A DNA stretch of 64,000 nucleotides from contig JAJFGR010000007.1 of NCBI GenBank assembly GCA_021776025.1, positions 682,001 through 746,000 of the forward strand, given 5' to 3'. A program made the position numbers and the translations under genes. Origin of the DNA: Alphaproteobacteria bacterium. Its GTDB lineage: Bacteria > Pseudomonadota > Alphaproteobacteria > Micavibrionales > Micavibrionaceae. The notes under the pieces were generated by a model. That model saw nothing but the letters and a program-made list of their open reading frames with translations. It was not told the DNA's origin and ran no database searches. Positions 63,514-64,000 of this stretch are shown piece by piece. Within the stretch, counting starts at the first letter, position 1; each line of letters opens with the position of its first letter.

Positions 63514-64000
63514 TTACGCTGCTTTTTTAACAGCTTTGCTTTTCTTTTTGGCTGCGGGGAGCGCATGGGATAGATAAGCCAGCTTTTTAGCCTCCAGCCG
63601 CATATTGGCGACACTATCCAAGATCACGCCACAAACAAAGCAAATCACGGCGCTGAGCATAATGCCAAGGCTTAAAAACGCGGTGGGGAAGCGCGGCACG
63701 AGGCCCGTTTCCAGATATTCACCAACAATCGGCAGACCAAAAGCCAATGACACAAAGGCTAATCCAGCGGCCAGCAGTGAGAAGAACATAAACGGACGCC
63801 CTTCTTTAAACATGAAGAGGATGAATTTGAGAATCTTGATGCCGTCTTTATAGGTTGAAAGTTTACTCTCTGTTCCTTCCACCCGTTTGAAGTAGCGCGT
63901 GGGCACTTCGGCCACCGGCATCGAGAGCTGCAGGGCATGGATGGTCATTTCGGTTTCAATCTCAAACGCCTTGGACGAGGCCGGGAAGCTTTTGACATAC
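63514..64000 (-). CDS. Family 2 glycosyltransferase, C-terminal part
   Basis: The gene runs off the right edge. The visible part begins with YVKSFPASSKAFEIETEMT and continues MPVAEVPTRYFKR and SKLSTYKDGIKIL, the conserved C-terminal end of bacterial polyprenyl-phosphate-type GT2 catalytic domains. Two hydrophobic segments follow (FMFFSLLAAGLAFVSLAFGL and FLSLGIMLSAVICFVCGVIL), then a Lys-rich tail. This fits a membrane-bound lipid-sugar synthase. The in-frame ATG at 63948 is internal, not the start. Confidence 0.8.
   Translation of the reverse strand, partial: YVKSFPASSKAFEIETEMTIHALQLSMPVAEVPTRYFKRVEGTESKLSTYKDGIKILKFILFMFKEGRPFMFFSLLAAGLAFVSLAFGLPIVGEYLETGLVPRFPTAFLSLGIMLSAVICFVCGVILDSVANMRLEAKKLAYLSHALPAAKKKSKAVKKAA

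Overview
This 64 kb window looks like chromosome from a Gram-negative alphaproteobacterium of moderate GC. The evidence is the dapF-mtaB-ftsY order, DUF2336 and DUF3126 proteins, class II DAHP synthase, OlsBA ornithine-lipid genes, a GSII-type glutamine synthetase, lipid A genes, and long Ala/Glu/Lys tails on ribosomal proteins S16 and L19. A Micavibrio-like relative is my guess only; nothing here fixes the genus. I see no prophage, transposon, rRNA operon or CRISPR array.

Layout. 1-2667: the end of an SNase-like nuclease, proline iminopeptidase and phosphoglycerate kinase. 2689-6185: a DUF2336 protein, a small Gln-rich protein and a four-LysM amidase. 6189-10918 (minus): AMP nucleosidase, then ftsY, mtaB and dapF. 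11076-15179 (plus): ffh-rpsP-rimM-trmD-rplS, with an unusual structured leader before ffh. 15237-21664: leucine biosynthesis (leuC, leuD, leuB), with an HD-GYP-like protein and an FkbM methyltransferase between the leu genes, plus three minus-strand hypothetical genes.

21726-38422 (minus) is the standout region, a long type IV pilus (MSHA/PilMNOPQ-like) locus. In transcription order it runs: PilB/MshE ATPase with a MshEN c-di-GMP module, PilC, a PilM-PilN fusion, PilO-like, PilP/MshK-like, an ABC ATPase, a TPR protein, prepilin peptidase, PilT, PilU, a lipoprotein secretin, an ABC permease, a membrane-anchored protein, a membrane-embedded AraC regulator, and a pilin. The ABC components recall PilGHI of Myxococcus. 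The AraC regulator next to the pilin suggests local control. The N-terminus of pilC carries an apparent one-base frameshift.

38614-45000: GSII, tRNA-Arg(ACG), an OmpA-like exported protein, an orphan protein with a 48-residue tandem duplication, ornithine-lipid synthesis (olsBA) and a DUF3126 protein. 45087-47767: three exported proteins of unknown function, two of them divergent Cys-containing paralogues. 48167-53871: waaA, lpxK, an LpxL-like acyltransferase, glutathione reductase and a class I cyclic-nucleotide-phosphodiesterase-like protein. 54036-58427: class II DAHP synthase, NAD synthetase and GltX. 58424-64000: two hypothetical genes, trmJ, rpsD with its own promoter and leader, a SulP transporter, a CAT-anticodon tRNA and the end of a GT2 glycosyltransferase.

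The genes are mostly housekeeping (translation and secretion, envelope lipids, amino acid and NAD synthesis). The accessory interest lies in surface pili, nucleotide second-messenger enzymes and uncharacterised exported proteins.
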